A DNA stretch of 64,000 bases. Source: Blattamonas nauphoetae. Its lineage: Eukaryota > Preaxostyla > Oxymonadida. A program made the translations under genes and the position numbers. Each line of letters starts with the position of its first letter. The first letter of the stretch is position 1. The notes under the pieces were generated by a model. The model was not told the DNA's origin, did no database searches, and saw only the letters and a list, made by a program, of their open reading frames with translations. The DNA is taken from the NCBI GenBank assembly GCA_033064195.1, contig JARBJD010000049.1:272707-336706 (forward strand). Reading direction: 5' to 3'. Below, in pieces: positions 22,164 through 33,700 of the stretch.

Positions 22164-22749
22164 TCACCAATACGTTCCATGTCAACAATTCGTGCTTTTT
22201 TCTGGAATTATCACTTTTGGTCAAACTAAGAAAAAAATAAAATTTTAGAATTTTCTTCCCACTGGATCCTGAGAAAACCTCAAAACACGTTATACAGCGA
22301 AACGCCACACATTTTCCAAACTTTCGACAATCATTTTTCCATATCCAGACATCCGTTTGAGACCGAAGAAAAAGCATTATTTTCGTAAACATATCGATAA
22401 AAGACACTCAAAAAAATAAAAAAATTATTCCCATGATATTTTTCTGGGCGAAAAACAGCCTTTTTTCATATCGTCCCAGATACCCATGATTTTTGTTCCA
22501 ATTTTTTTTCAAAATGTTCATTTCACCAAACAAACGTTTCTGTGGAAAATTTCATCAAAATCGGTTCACAGGTTGTGAAGTTATGACGAGAACACATGAA
22601 AAAAGTGGTTGAAAAGAGCTATTGTGAGGATTTTTTGGGATCCAGTGGGAAGAAAATTCTAAAATTTTATTTTTTTCTTAGTTTGACTAAAAGTGATCAT
22701 TCCAGAAAAAAGCACGAATTGTTGACATGGAACGTATTGGTGACGCCAC
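22164..22749. mobile_element. foldback/MITE-like element, copy A
   Basis: The element is about 586 bp with terminal inverted repeats of roughly 105 bp. The left arm begins TCACCAATACGTTCCATG and the right arm ends CATGGAACGTATTGGTGA. Both arms include the inner words TTCCCACTGGATCC / GGATCCAGTGGGAA. The right edge ends GTGACGCCAC next to TA, as expected if TA is the target duplication of a Tc1/mariner-like element. The left edge has lost the outermost GTGGCG. It has no transposase, so it would depend on an enzyme encoded elsewhere. A second copy lies inverted at 28794-29385. Confidence 0.8.
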
Positions 22750-22934
22750 TATTAATAGCTCAAATATGTTCTCACCGATGTCAAAATTTAGGCTGTTTTC
22801 GATAAAATGGGTAGAGATACAGTGAGATTTATGCAATTACACCTAAAAAACATCAGAGTGGATTTGTATTTTCTCAGAGTTTATTCACACTTCACCCGAT
22901 CCTTTTTCCACTCACTTTTTCAAGTCGCCGGATC

Positions 22935-22978
22935 GTCTTCGCAGCCCCCCTGCTCAAGAGCAGGGGGGCTGCGAAGAC
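22935..22978. repeat. perfect 21-bp-stem GC-rich palindrome
   Basis: The two 21-bp arms are exact complements (left arm starts GTCTTCGCAGCCCCCC) and are separated by only AA. It stands out as a GC-rich island in AT-rich flanks. It could extrude as a cruciform or, if transcribed, form a very stable hairpin. No T-tract follows, so it does not look like a simple terminator. Confidence 0.9.
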
Positions 22979-24210
22979 AATTCGTGAATTACCAAAAGAA
23001 ACAGTGATAATAAGACTTTTTGTGAAGTGTGCATAAGTTGATGGATAACAAATTAGTGCTAATTGTGGTGTCACAAAAGAGTGTAACTCTCAAAAATGGG
23101 GACTAACAATAGCCCATTTAAGAGAATCTTTCGCCTCAACCTCGTGTCCAAGAAAGTGTATTTTGGAGCTCTCAAGCGAGTCCAGTTATGAACTTCAAAT
23201 GTATGGTATGGATCATCTTTCTTCTTCATCGTTTCATCGTGTCAAGAAGATATCCAAACTCGCCCCACAATTGATTCCCACCCACAAATTTCGTGAACAG
23301 ACCGGTTAAACCATTTGAAATCATCAACAAATTATCGAGGATGGACGATTCTTATCTCTGGTGTATGATGAGAAGAGATTCGATGATGGTGATTCAAAAT
23401 TCTCTTGAAGTCAATCATTCTTAGACATCTGGTTATGAATTTATCCGAGAATCACCTGATTTTTTCTATTCTTTTTTTGTCATTCCTTGTCTCGCCTCAA
23501 CCTTGACATTGTTCAATATGTGATAACGACATAGCAGATGGATCGCTTCACAAAAGTGTTGCTTGATCGGGTCCACAAACACTGAGGTTCTCCATCTGAT
23601 TCAACATTTTTTGATGTGTCGCCATAAGAACTTGGGTCTTTATTTTTTGACATCATTGAAAAGTCCGAAGACCAACATTCAAAACCAATCTCCTCTCATG
23701 GTTGAGGAATGACTCGATCTTTCTCAAGAATTGGTGCATGAAAAAATTGAATAGTCTTTTCGAGATCATGGATCAAGCCGTGATGAGAGTGTTCTACTGC
23801 TTTTTTTGTTTGTGACTGTCGAACTTTTGAATGATGTCATCAATTCCGACCCATACTGGTTGGTCCATTCTTATCCCACACCGAAAATAGCGTGGATCAT
23901 TGATTTTCGTGGATTGTTAACGATTCACAACAGTGGATCTCTCAGATCTGATTTATGTCAAAACAAGGCTGACACTTCGGAATCAATCGCTAGCTCTCTC
24001 AGATTTACTCGAATCAATGCCGCCTACCATCATCTCCTGCTTATTTTGAGAAAAAAACCGAATGACAAGAGAGATTGAGAAGCGACGAGAAAAAAAAGGG
24101 GAAAAGATTCCGAAGAGTCATCATTCTTGATGACGAAGACCTTTAGGGAAGACTTTTTTGTTTTTGCAGCCACTTTTTTGGTTCAGGTGTCTGGTCGTGG
24201 GCATCTTGGC
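22979..24210. other. intergenic, no recognised genes
   Basis: About 1.2 kb of AT-rich sequence. Short frames (for example one at 23806-24078) show no motif, promoter context or splice continuation. I see nothing I can name. Confidence 0.4.
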
Positions 24211-24597
24211 TCAGGAGGGTTTTGTTTCGGTTCTGCTGTATTCTTGCGGCATGTTTTTTCGTGGCGATGGACTCTTGAGAACCCTGCAAAAGGCCTTGTC
24301 ACAGAACCTGCAAGCTCGTTTTCGCTGCTGGTTTGCTCGTCGTGCTTGGGCGAGCTTTGTATAGCCCTTGGAGGGGTCTCTTTTTGTCTTGGTTTTCATC
24401 GGCTTTGGCGAGCTGGCGTTCCCCGTTTGGACTGGATGGGAAACCGGAACGTCCTGAACTTCCACTTGAATCTCCGGCGACTTGGTCGCCTCTGGGATGG
24501 AAACTGGAGGACTGTCGTATTGGTAGAACGAGCCCTCAGGTTCGGGTAACGAGTCGAAATTCTGAGACTGCATAATTGGTGAACGATTATCAGCCAA
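24211..24597 (-). CDS. hypothetical small basic protein
   Basis: A 128-residue frame starting MADNRSPIMQSQ. The N-terminal half is acidic and Pro/Ser-rich (EPEGSFYQYDSPPVS). The middle is strongly basic (PKPMKTKTKRDPSKG, RRANQQRKRA). A 24-nt GTTCTG...TTGCAG stretch near 24287-24310 could be removed as an intron without changing frame. There is no known domain. The amino-acid bias is unlike random sequence here and its start is clean, but it lies in a repeat-rich region, so I am unsure that it is expressed. Confidence 0.35.
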   Translation of the reverse strand: MADNRSPIMQSQNFDSLPEPEGSFYQYDSPPVSIPEATKSPEIQVEVQDVPVSHPVQTGNASSPKPMKTKTKRDPSKGYTKLAQARRANQQRKRACRFCDKAFCRVLKSPSPRKNMPQEYSRTETKPS

Positions 24598-25993
24598 TCC
24601 ATGTCCCGATTTTCATTCAAACCTCCCTTTTGTTCTTCCGTACGGGCGAGGGTATTTTTGAGAGTGTCAGTTCGGTCTGTGTTCGTGGTTGTGGATTTTT
24701 GTACACTCTTTTATCAATCCAATCTTTCTACCGACTGAAGAATGCAAAATGGACAGTAGTGATCAAATTGTGTGAAAAGACAAGAAATGAGATTTGATAA
24801 TCATAGTGGATATTTCGAAATGAATCATACCCACTTAAGTTCATTCCTCAGTCTTCACAGCAAAGGAAAGAGTCTTTGGAGACGAAGATTCGATTTTTGA
24901 GTGGATTGAATCCCACACCCTTGAGAGTGCTGAGTCTCAAAGACTGAAGGACAGACCGACATTCTTGGAGTGTCGAAATAAAATGGCGGATCAAGGCTAC
25001 GAAGCAGTTGTCAATGATACCGACAGGTTAGATCCAAGGAATGCTGAAACTTCTGAGTGGGAGAAGAGGATACACCGCGGAACAAAGAAAAGTCTGTGGA
25101 TGACTTTCAAGGACGACTGTCCGGATTTGGACATCTCAAAGTCCTTTGTCGATGAACTAACCAGAAAGATCGGTAAAGTTGTGTATCGTACCAATGTCTG
25201 TGTGAAATGCGAGCGTCTTGACGTGGATGATCGTGAATAAGATAACATGAGAAAAATGAATCAGACCATCTCGGAAACACTCATCATCGAGAAGCAGATT
25301 CTCCTATTCCACGAGAGACACGCACAGATCCAGAGAGATGATTTCAATGATCTTCGGATGAACTTGCCAGACGGAGAATGTTGAATTGTATTCGATTTTT
25401 AGGACAATTGGAAGTTGATGATGAAGGAGTATTCAGAAAACAGAATTGTATGAACATCAACATGTGATACACCACTGTTTCATCATCCTGTCGAATCGCG
25501 AAGGGATCAAAGCCGAAACAAGACTCCATTATTTCTCTACTGTTCTAAACCACGACGCCTTTTTCGTCTGATCATACTTCAATCAGGTCGCCAATCATCC
25601 GATTGTTCGAGATTCTTGTTCCCTCACTTTCTTCTCTGATCCAGGACCACACTTTCCGAACAAAGTCGTAGTAAACCATCTTCTCTCACCTACTTCACTA
25701 TCAATCAGGATGAAGAGGATCCAAGTCAATTATTAGCTCGGACACAACCATCACGGCGATCGATAAATTTAATAATTGCATTAAACTCCAAATTACTAAT
25801 GGAACGCTCAGCCAAAACAACGAGTTTTAAATTTTATTCCCGAATCAAAAGCTTGATCGAGGCAACAGGCCTCATGTCCATTGCCGATGACAAGTGGGAA
25901 GTACTACCAGATAAGTTTGGAGAAAAGAAATGCATTGGAAAGACAAAACAATACCCCCCTCCAATTCACCACTTCACCATAGCAACAAACACA
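24598..25993. other. intergenic with one weak ORF
   Basis: About 1.4 kb flanking the hAT insertion. One plus-strand frame (24965-25240, 91 residues, starting MECRNKMADQGYEAV) has CVKCERLD near its end but no recognised domain. I do not call it a gene. The rest is AT-rich and featureless. Confidence 0.3.
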
Positions 25994-26001
25994 TTCGCAC
26001 T

Positions 26002-28749
26002 CAGGGCTAGCCCAACAACTGTCCCGACCATACTTCGAATTTTCTTGATCACATTCAGATTGTTGGGATGACGCGTGGACAAACTCCATTCAGAACGATT
26101 CGTTCTCCATAACAAGTCAACCAATCATCAAAACCGTTGGACTTCCAACTTAGTTGGCCAAAATTCACACACGCATGGACCGCAATCACGTCCGCATCCG
26201 CCTTTCCGTTGATATTCATGGGTATGGGCGAAATAACAAATCATCCGATGATAGATCGACTTTGTGGGGTTCCCCCAGCGTTTGCCAAGTCAATCTCATT
26301 TTTGGTTCATTGAAGGGTCTTACTCTCCATTCAGAGCTGGAAAGCATCAGTATTGCGTCAATGGTTGGTGCGGAGGGATCGTTCATCATTTTCCTTCCAC
26401 TAAAATGCGATTTTTATCCATTTACCTAAATTTCGAAAATACAGGCGATTGAACGTAAAAAATTGTGACAAAATGCTCAAAACACATCAACAAAACAAAC
26501 CTATTGAGTTGAGACAGCAGTTATCCCGACTTCTTTTCAAGTAGTGAATGAAAATGGTTCAGCAATGGAAGTGCTGTTCGGTTTGTTGGATCCTCTCGAA
26601 TGAAAGTCTGTTTCTCAGTTGGAATGTGCAGAAGGAAATTCCTTCGGATGATTCTGAATTGTTCGCGTAGGTACAGCGCTTCGTTCGTTAAGATTGTTGG
26701 ATGCACAATTTGTTAGAGTGTGTTTTGGATGATAAGGCGTTGCGCAACATTTAGATGTGAAATTGAGTTCCGAAGATCGTCCTTTTGCCTTCGGAGGCAG
26801 CTAAAGGATCGTACCACATCGCATGTAGTCCATGGTAACACGAGGAGAAAACGAATGATTACTTTGGTTTCTGGAGGGGCGATGGATTCAGTCTCAGAGA
26901 GGAAGGTGGATATGCACGCCATCGATGTGAATCGATCAAGATTTCGATATTGAGAACAGAATGCGAGATAGTATTGAATTGATGGGCCATTTGGAAATAG
27001 CGGCTTCGGACGCCCTTGATCAATGAGATCGCAAAGAAGGAATGAATCGTTCCGCTTTTCGAATTGTTTTTCAAAGTTGAGACAGTGGATTGGTGCCAAT
27101 CCACATACAATAGTTGTTAATCCCGCTGAGGGAAAATACCGATCAAAAAATGATATAAACAAGGCATGAAGAACCTCTATTTCTCGGAAAATCGTGATAT
27201 AATCATCTTTGAGAAGAGGTTAAAGATATTCTTGTGAGAAGAGAGAATCGAGGACATGACAAATAAGTAGAAATGTTTTTTGTTGTGGGAATGAATGGAT
27301 ACATTGGTCAGAGAAAGGAGAGAATCGAATTATACATAGTTGAGGTTGGTTGATTGCATCGATTTAATGAAGAGATTTCCTGGTTGGATGATAAGAACGG
27401 TCAAAAAGAGTCGAAGATACGAGGTGGGTCCAAAATATTTCATGAATTGTTGGGTTTGTGGATCTGATGATCGATGAGTGAGGAGAAAGAGCGATCTACA
27501 CTGTTTCAAAACCACAGAAGCCGGAAAATAAAGTGTGAACCAGCGTGTGAGACCTGCATATGGGACCATTTGTTTCGCACATCCATGTAGAGTCTGAATC
27601 TCCGCGAGTTCTTGTTTTCGAGAATGAGATCTGGATATGTGAACTGCCAGTGAATGATATGAAGTCAGGAGACTTTGAATGGTGGAGATGGAAGGCACGG
27701 AGAATGTGTGTTTGAGAACAAGTTGGAGCCTGTGCGATGAACAATGAATAGGAACAATGAATGGGAATTGTTTAAGGAGACGACCCCGCAGACCTTTCTC
27801 TAATCCGGACATTGTCGACTCGCCATCTGTACCTATCCCAACGAATGTATGTCAGGGTAGATCAAACTCATTGAAAATTGAGTTGCCCAATGCGAGGTGG
27901 GCCTTTCCGTCCGCCTCTTTCAGGAGAGGTCGAAGGGACATCACCTTTGAAAAAGGCTGATTCTTCGAATCCAAGACGCGTAGGATGCAAGAGACCTATT
28001 TAACATTGGTGATATCCGTGGTTCCATCCAGCTTCAAACTAAATGGAAAATTAGATGATAGGTAAAGCTGGAGTTGAGACATTTGTGAGGAACAACATTT
28101 TTCGACAATGTGCCAGTAAACACGCAAACTAGTGAGGGCTGAAGCAAAAATTAGTGGGACATTTGTCCGGGAGTCGTGAAGTCGACAAAGGGATGGATAG
28201 GTTGATGCAGGTAGAATAGACGATGAGATGTAGGAGGCAGCAGCGATTCTGTTTTGATATAGAACTGTCTGGAGTTCATCTGGGTAAGCCATGATTTCCT
28301 GATCTGTGTCGCTGCATTTCAATTCTTTTTCTGAAAAACGAGTTCGATGTTGAGTTGAAAGACAATGCCGCATAAAATTGGACCAAGATATGTTTGTTGC
28401 TCCTTGGGAAATGATTGTTTTGTGTCTGGTTCCGAATCGCCAGTGAACAGAGATGCAATGCTCACAGAATAATCAAAATTCGGAGAGTGAAAAGACCGTT
28501 TTGTTATGATTGGGAAAAAAGGTATGAGAAGTTTGAATACAATTGTGAAGTGTTCCAAGTTCGTCTGAAGTTCAGTGGAGTCGATCTTGCTGTGGTTTGT
28601 CCTTCCCGTTGAAAAGAACGAGCGGAGGGAGTGTATTGGAGGGAGAAACAGATTGAGTCCAGAGTTTCGTGAACATTGGGCGAAATGAAGAAAAAGGAGT
28701 GATCAATAATAATCGAAGTATGGTCGGGACAGTGGTTGGGCTAGCCCTG
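26002..28749 (-). mobile_element. hAT-superfamily DNA transposon, complete ends
   Basis: The 2748-bp element starts CAGGGCTAGCCCAACAACTG on the left. On the right it ends with the complement CAGTGGTTGGGCTAGCCCTG. The inverted repeats are about 36 bp long with one mismatch in the first 36. It is bounded on both sides by the 8-bp direct repeat TTCGCACT (25994-26001 and 28750-28757). CAGGG termini and an 8-bp duplication are hallmarks of hAT elements. The transposase is on the minus strand and is broken (see next entry). The exact target duplication shows that this copy transposed as a unit and has not rearranged since. Confidence 0.92.
26713..28466 (-). pseudogene. hAT transposase, decayed
   Basis: Read on the minus strand it begins with a BED-type finger (CEHC ... 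FMRHCLSTQH). It continues with the RNase H-like core: LKLDGTTDITN supplies the first Asp region and VGIGTDGESTMSGLEKG the second. VPIHCSSHRLQLVLKHTF follows. It ends with the hAT dimerisation domain (VLPWTTCDVVRSFSCLRRQK and NSISHLNVAQRL). Within the conserved frame there are a TAG at 27996-27998, a TGA at 27852-27854 and a further stop at 27330. The C-terminal domain is in a different frame. A few breaks could be short introns, but the TAG and TGA interrupt conserved stretches, so the enzyme is most likely dead. Confidence 0.8.
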
Positions 28750-28793
28750 TTCGCACTACAAAGATTGGAACAACGCGAGAAGGGTGACTTGTA

Positions 28794-29385
28794 GTGGCGT
28801 CACCAATACGTTCCATGTCAACAATTCGTGCTTTTTTCTGGAATGATCACTTTTAGTCAAACTAAGAAAAAAATAAAATTTTAGAATTTTCTTCCCACTG
28901 GATCCCAAAAAATCCTCACAATAGCTCTTTTCAACCACTTTTTTCATGTGTTCTCGTCATAACTTCACAACCTGTGAACCGATTTTGATGAAATTTTCCA
29001 CAGAAACGTTTGTTTGGTGAAATGAACATTTTGAAAAAAAAATTGGAAAAAAAATTATGGGTATCTGGGAAGATATGAAAAAAGGCTGTTTTTCGCCCAG
29101 CAAAATTTCATGGGAAAAAATTTTGATTTTTTTGAGCATCTTTTGTCGATATGTTTACGAAAATAATGCATTTTCTTCGGCCTCAAACGGATGTCTGGTT
29201 CTGGAAAAATGATTGTCAAAAGTTTGGAAAATGTGTGGCATTTCGCTGTATACCGTATTGTGAGGTTTTCTCGGGATCCAGTGGGAGGAAAATTCTAACA
29301 TTTTATTTTTTTCTTTGTCTGACCAAAAGTGATAATTCCAGAAAAAAGCACGAATTGTTGACATGGAACGTATTGGTGACGCCAC
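28794..29385. mobile_element. foldback/MITE-like element, copy B (inverted)
   Basis: The 592-bp element has intact ends GTGGCGTCACCAATACG ... CGTATTGGTGACGCCAC, flanked on both sides by TA. Over its whole length it is the reverse complement of copy A, with scattered differences. The long inverted repeats would fold into a hairpin of about 105 bp. It lies only 36 bp beyond the target duplication of the hAT element. It has no coding capacity of its own. Confidence 0.85.
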
Positions 29386-29387
29386 TA

Positions 29388-29697
29388 TTACCACAAAAAT
29401 TGTTGATTGATTCAGAAGCCAGGGAGAGGATACATGACAATTGTGATGAAGATGCTATTATTCCACAGATACGTGCGTGTAATGTCGCCAAACCCAGGAC
29501 TGCGGCGCCATGTCATCCACCTTTTGTTTACAAGGACGGAATTATCCGGCCCGTCAAGTGCAGTGATACCGATTATTTTTTTTAAAAAAACACTTTCTCA
29601 GATTATTGTGCGACACAAATGAATCCTTAAACGCATTGAGAATATTGAGGGTCGATCAAGTCACTCAGTCAACTTCACCTTTACTCCGTCAGTCCAC
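29388..29697. other. intergenic before the Tho1-like gene
   Basis: About 310 bp. A frame running out of the foldback element (KLLIDSEARERIHDNCDEDA and onward, to about 29585) has a protein-like look, but it has no start of its own and no known motif. It may be a remnant of a gene cut by the insertion. Confidence 0.3.
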
Positions 29698-30480
29698 ATG
29701 TATTCACAGGATCAAATCAATGAGAGACGTAAGAGATTTGGTTTAGTCGTCCAAGAAACTGACCATCAACCAAATCGAATCCAACCTCAAAAAAGGCAAC
29801 AATCAACGAGAGCTCCGAAGCAAGATAGACAACCACCATCTAACGCATCAAAGTTCAAGCCAAATATTCAACAGAAACTCGGAAATCAATCACAAACGCG
29901 ACAACAGCCTGTATCTTCACATTTTTCAATTCAAAGCTCGAACATTCCTCTCTTGCAGCAAGCAACACACACATCAACTACGTCAATGACTCCTGAGAAG
30001 GAGGAGGAGGTTTGATCATTTTTTCTTCTGTATTCAATCTAGATTTGGCAAAGAGCCATCACAAAGAAAAGACGAGCAGCACGTTTTGGACAGGATATTC
30101 CGATGTCAGCAGAGGAAAATTTGGTCATTCGAAAGCGTCGTTTCGCTGGAATGAATATTGAATCGTTTATTTTTGGTGGAGAAGAGGAACAGTCACAACC
30201 TGTCGTCGCTGAATCTCATCCTCCGCCTCAATCTATTCAGACACAGATCGTGTCTCCTGTCAAAGATCCAATCCCTGTACCGATTGAAGAACAGAAGGAA
30301 CCTGTTTCAATCGTTCCTGAGAGTGTAGAACAAGATAAACCAGAACCAGTTTGATTTTCTATCGATCGCCAAATTTTTCAGCCAACACCTCCTCAAGATG
30401 AAGAAAAAACCAAACCAACACCGAAAAAACCTGCAGCAACACCGAAGAAGAAAGTTGCTGCGAAAAAGAAGAAGGTCTAA
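29698..30480 (+). CDS. Tho1/SARNP-like nuclear RNA-binding protein
   Basis: Three exons (29698-30009, 30043-30348, 30382-30480) give 238 residues. Both introns are 33 nt and begin GTTTGA. The frame holds repeated RxxRFG-type motifs: ERRKRFGLVV near the start, KKRRAARFGQDI after intron 1, then IRKRRFAGMNIESF. Such motifs mark the C-terminal half of SARNP/Tho1/MOS11 proteins, which bind RNA and the TREX helicase in mRNA export. The N-terminal SAP domain of the animal and yeast proteins is not visible. The rest is Gln/Pro-rich and the end is a lysine-rich tail (KKKVAAKKKKV). The assignment rests on short motifs and is moderate. Confidence 0.55.
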
Positions 30481-30760
30481 GACCATCTCATTCCTTGCTG
30501 AAACCGTGCCCCTACGGCACAACTTCATATTTCTCATTTCATCAAACAAACCAACGTAACTGTTACTTAGGTATGTATTACTTTCATCATATTATTCAAT
30601 GTTAATCGAGATAATTTGTCCAAAAGAAGATGGTTCCAAAATCAGAGAAGAAATGATGATATCTGAGATATGACGATGAAATTGAACGGAAAATCGAAGA
30701 AAATGAAGAATATTATGCAATAAACGTCTAAAAGAAAACAGGGCTCCCGTTCAGGAGTGA
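30481..30760. other. convergent intergenic region
   Basis: 280 bp between the TAA of the Tho1-like gene and the TAA of the FYVE-like gene on the other strand. AT-rich 3' flanks only. Confidence 0.4.
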
Positions 30761-33700
30761 TTACTTAAAAGGGTCCTCGAATGAGATGACACGTATGCGA
30801 GGCATGTTCTCATTGAGAACCGGCTGCGAAGGAGGGAAGACAGAGTCAGTGTGGGCGTGTTTGGGCGATGTGAATTGAGCTGCAGCAGCAAGTTGGGAGA
30901 GTAGGATGGCGACCACATCGAGGAGTGCCGCTGCCACGGGATAGGCACTGCTCTTGGCAGCTCGTCGAGGGACAAGTGGAAGCCAACCACCCCTCCGCTT
31001 CACTTCGTTCCCGTCATCGTCATTGCAGCTGGGGAGGACAGCACCCCTTTCTTCTTCCCAGCAATTTCCGATCCAGACTCGGCCAGACTCGTCCTTCTTT
31101 TCATCCTGTCCGTCACCACAGACAGCCACGATGGTGGAGTGGAAGGATGGGTGATGGATGGTCGTGTTGGGGTTTGGCCATTCGGCATCACCTGGCCCGG
31201 GCAGCATGTCTCTCTCAAACTGAGCAGTGAGACGATTGAAGAGAGACGATTGGGAGAGGATGGCCGAGTGTTCTTCATTCATCTTGCCTGCACCTTCTGA
31301 TGTCTGTGCAGCTTCCACAGTCATCACGATGTGCAACAGAACATCCTTCAGGACTCGAGTGTCCTCCTCTTCTGATGCCAAGTCGGTCATGCCATCTGTA
31401 AGAGCTTCTGCAGTCACACACAAAACTCCCAACACACAAAACAGTGTTGGAGCATCGAAGAGTTCAGCATCACCAATCAGCCGCACAAACAACCCAACTC
31501 CACCATTCTCCACAAATCGGCGAGCGGTGACGCAACTGCCGTCCACCAGATTTCCGATGCAGAGAGAGGCTGCGGGGAGGATCATTCGCAGACTCCGCTC
31601 GACATCTGGAGTTGCCCGAGCAGAGAAGGGATCGCCGAGCGGCTGGAGGAGTTCGGATGCTTTCTCGATGATGCCCAGGTCGGAGAAGATGGTTTGGAGA
31701 GCGGAATTGCAGAGTGCAGTTGCTGCAATAAGATTGAAGGCGTTGTTTGCTATGAGAGAGCAGTCGGCCGTTGCGAGAGAAGCAAGATTCGCCGAAATTT
31801 TTGGAGTTTCGACGATCGCACGGGCGAGACTCGTTGCTGGGAGTGCGAGCAAGATCCTGGTCGCATTAAGCCTCAGTTCAGAAATGGGTGAGGTCAAAAG
31901 ATTGGTGATTTTGATCATTCCATACACTTCAACTTTTTTTCGGATGCTAGATGAAAAATAGAGAGAAAAATTGAGAGAAAACACATGAAGAAAGATCTAA
32001 AGCAAACAGGGCTGAGCGTGAATTGAAAGTCTGATCCATCCACGTCACTTGGTGGAATGGTGCCTCCCCCTTTCCTTCTGTCAATTGCACCACAAGTTCA
32101 CTCGCCATCAGCAGAACCTCAAGAGGAGCCCCAGCCGTCGAGAGGATGTTGCAGATCAGTTCAATCCCATCTCTGCTCTTTGAATCGTTCGCTCCTTCTG
32201 TGTGCCCAGTTGTCACATGAGCAATGTCAACAAGAACTCGAGCAGCCTCACACGATGTTGCATCAAACGACAGCCTGTGCAGGACATTCCACGCCAACAC
32301 ATCGAAGTTCCCGCTTTGCTTCAGAAGTCGGGCGCGGACAAGCCATTTGTCGAGAGCGTTGAGGAAGAGGCGGTAGTTCGCGATTCTGCGGCTGAGCCAT
32401 TCGTCGTATTCTTTGTACGACCCAAACTTCTTTCTTTGCTGCGGAGAGAACTGCGCTGTATAGCTCTGCGGGTATTCGCACTGCGGGATGAACGGCGGGA
32501 TTTGAGAAATCGAATTCTGCGGGATGATGGCTGGTGGGTTCGGGGCAGAATTCAGAAGTGCCGCCAACTGCGGTTCGCTCACCCAATTGCCGGTGTTCGG
32601 TGGAGCGACAGGCCAGGAATAAGAGCTGATTGGGAATGTTGTTGGCTTTGTGGATGAGAGCGGTGATGAGAGATGTGTCGACGCGAGGAGGATCAGTGTT
32701 CGACAGCTCTCTTCGAGCAGTTTGATGTGTTCAGAATCGATCAGAGAAGAGGGATGCATCGAACAGCAGACCTCTGCCTGCAAAATGGTGCGAGGCAAAG
32801 AAAAGAAAGAAAGATGGGAGGAACCGATCAGTGAGGATGGGAGCGAGGCAGGTGGGTTGATAGTTGTGGTTGAGGTGACCAGATAAATCAATGAAACCAG
32901 CCGCACAGCGAGGAGACGAGCAAGTGGCGAGATCATCTCCTGGACTTGGGCGTTCCGTCCTCCCTTCCCAGTTCGTTCGACGGTGGAAAGAGAGGTTGAT
33001 GTGAATGGTACCGAACGAAGAACATGCGATGGAGGCAACATTGAGAGTGAGGTCTCGTGCTGGTGTTGGTTGAACAGACACGACGAGATGATGAGGAGAG
33101 CACTTGGGACTGCCTTCAGCATGGCCGTGATTGACGGGGGGTAGATGGTGCAGACAGTGTAGATGCAGAGCAGAAGCATCGCCCGAAGAGCCGGGGGAGG
33201 GCAACAGAATTCTGTCGACGAAGAAAACGGAACAGCAGGGATTGCCAAAATAGAGAGGGCAGATGTGAAGAAAGATGGACTGTTGACCACATCCAAAGTG
33301 TTCTCCAAGTTCACGCGACACAAAGCAGTGAGAATCGATGCTGCCAGCCAGCATTTCTCAGCCGAGTATGAAAATGAAGGCTGAGACGAGTCTGGCGAAC
33401 AATTAGGGAGAAGTGAGCCGAATGGGATGTTAATGAGAGAAACGAGGATGGGAATCAGTCCGTGCTGGCGTGCTTGGTTGTATGAAAAGCCGCGCCAGGT
33501 GAGATTCTTCATCGTGTGGAGGCCAATAAGAGCGAGCGACGACCTGAACTGGTCGTTCTTCTTGGCTGCCTTGATCGATTTGATAAAACCGAGGCCTGCC
33601 TCCACTTTGATGACGAGGGCTTGCCTGTCGGAGAGCGAATGGAAGGCGATCTCGCCGTACGAACACTCCGTCCGCACATAATCGCCTTTGCCGGCGGAGA

